Below are positions 63,411-64,000 of a stretch of 64,000 bases of DNA, in pieces; positions within the stretch are counted from its first letter, which is position 1; each line of letters begins with the position of its first letter. The stretch covers positions 30,284-94,283 of the forward strand of contig DASTRY010000094.1 of NCBI GenBank assembly GCA_035760965.1, in the 5' to 3' direction. A program made the position numbers and the translations under genes. The notes beneath the pieces were generated by a model. It worked only from the letters and a program-made list of their open reading frames with translations. It searched no databases and was not told the DNA's origin. The DNA comes from JADGHX01 sp035760965. GTDB taxonomy: Bacteria > Pseudomonadota > Gammaproteobacteria > Steroidobacterales > Steroidobacteraceae.

Positions 63411-63719
63411 ATGAGTCTCTACGGCGTACAAAAGCTCATTTTTCAATTGAACCGTGATCCGGCCGTGCGCCGGCGCTACGAGCAGGATTTCGAAGGGCTG
63501 CTCACGGAGTTCGAGCTCACCGAGGAGGAGCGGCAAGCCATTCGTAAACCGGACATCGGACTGCTCTATGTCATGGGCGTGAACGGGCAACTGCTCATGC
63601 ACTATGCCGCGCTGCGCGGCTACGAATGGAACGCGTACATCGAAGCGATGAAAGAAGGCGAACGGAAGTACGGCCCGGTACGCACCGGCCTCTACTCACG
63701 CGCGGAGAGCCGACGATGA
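63411..63719 (+). CDS. LigA-like dioxygenase small subunit
   Basis: A 102-residue helical protein with GVQKLIFQLNRDP, YVMGVNGQLLMHY and the 'LLTEFELTEEERQAI' segment typical of the protocatechuate 4,5-dioxygenase alpha-subunit (LigA) family. It caps the active site of the catalytic LigB-type subunit that follows, with an ATGA overlap. Confidence 0.88.
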   Translation: MSLYGVQKLIFQLNRDPAVRRRYEQDFEGLLTEFELTEEERQAIRKPDIGLLYVMGVNGQLLMHYAALRGYEWNAYIEAMKEGERKYGPVRTGLYSRAESRR

Positions 63720-64000
63720 GCCTCGTCTTTGCAGGCGTTTGCAGTCATGCCCCGGGCATCACCGGCCGCAAGGAACGCGCCGATCCTCAGGTCCGCGATG
63801 CCTTCTACGCGGCCTTCGATCGCATGCGTGTCGCGCTCGAAGCCTCCCGCCCGGACGCGCTCATCGTCATTGCCGCCGAGCACTTCGCGAACTTCTTCAT
63901 GAACAACATGCCCTCGCTCTGCGTCGGCATGGGCGAGGTCTACGAAGGGCCGATCGAGGACGAGGCGTGGCTCGGCATCCGGCGCCATCAGGTGCCCGGC
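63716..64000 (+). CDS. LigB-family extradiol dioxygenase catalytic subunit (3' end outside window)
   Basis: Partial, 95 codons, running off the right edge. MSLVFAGVCSHAPGITGRK supplies the first metal His, and PDALIVIAAEHFANFF the second conserved His, as in class III non-heme Fe(II) extradiol dioxygenases. With the LigA-like subunit it forms a two-subunit enzyme. The catechol substrate is unknown; homoprotocatechuate is favoured by context, and other catechols remain possible. Confidence 0.85.
   Translation, partial: MSLVFAGVCSHAPGITGRKERADPQVRDAFYAAFDRMRVALEASRPDALIVIAAEHFANFFMNNMPSLCVGMGEVYEGPIEDEAWLGIRRHQVPG

Overview
The window is high-GC bacterial chromosome, densely coded on both strands. 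No phage, insertion-sequence, integrase or CRISPR signature was seen. Two housekeeping blocks, pcnB-folK-deoxynucleoside kinase-panB-panC and nnr-tsaE-amidase-mutL-miaA-hfq-hflX-hflK-hflC-DUF2065-purA, are classic gammaproteobacterial gene orders. Together with an E. coli-type IlvD, an UrcA-family protein and the DUF6502/DUF5666 pair, they suggest a gammaproteobacterium near Xanthomonadales/Nevskiales/Steroidobacterales. That placement is inference from gene content; no phylogeny was run.

Layout. 1-3444: a methyltransferase end, a DUF6502-DUF5666 operon and a small unknown gene. 3441-6253: ilvD divergent from a LysR regulator. 6306-12304: a polytopic membrane protein, small secreted proteins, a HIT protein, SelO, UrcA and an alpha/beta hydrolase. 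12342-14123: an amidohydrolase-like lipoprotein with unusual metal-site residues. 14405-20772: an operon for a 2-oxoacid or acetoin dehydrogenase complex with two complete E1 alpha/beta pairs and a single E2, followed by an NmrA-like reductase. 20783-25872: VOC protein, glycine-zipper protein, PAN-like and EF-hand secreted proteins, an 800-bp stretch with no gene I can support, then a lactonase-like metallo-hydrolase and DoxX. 26007-27846: a padR-HAAS-CPBP operon with a dyad over the padR start. 28191-28322: tRNA-Glu(CTC) with its promoter. 28325-28660: degenerate GC-rich repeats. 28745-33442: pcnB, folK, kinase, panBC. 33468-46563: queG divergent from the nnr-to-purA block, with a roughly 107-bp direct repeat before mutL. 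46704-53247: Lrp regulator, DUF6356, YeiH, LigD without Ku, a DsbA-like protein and pirin. 53270-58027: adenylate-cyclase-like regulator, PBP4-type DacB, an ABC-2 exporter. 58053-64000: a homoprotocatechuate-type meta-cleavage cluster (two FAH-family enzymes, CHM isomerase, CHMS dehydrogenase, DapA-like aldolase, MarR regulator, LigA-like and LigB-like dioxygenase subunits) that runs off the right edge.

How the genes work together. The aromatic cluster would convert a ring-cleavage product stepwise to central metabolites, probably under the local MarR regulator, for which a palindromic candidate operator sits in the divergent gap at 59032-59053. The dual-E1 operon would oxidise one or two 2-oxoacids or acetoin on one shared lipoyl-E2 core, borrowing E3 from elsewhere. 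The mutL-purA block handles mismatch repair, tRNA modification, RNA chaperoning and FtsH control.

Most of the window is ordinary core genome. The best candidates for something new are the dual-E1/one-E2 operon, the acidic insertion inside PcnB's head domain, the repeat blocks before pcnB and mutL, the amidohydrolase lacking expected zinc ligands, and the DUF6502-DUF5666 and padR-HAAS-CPBP operons. All assignments rest on reading motifs by eye; no database search was run.
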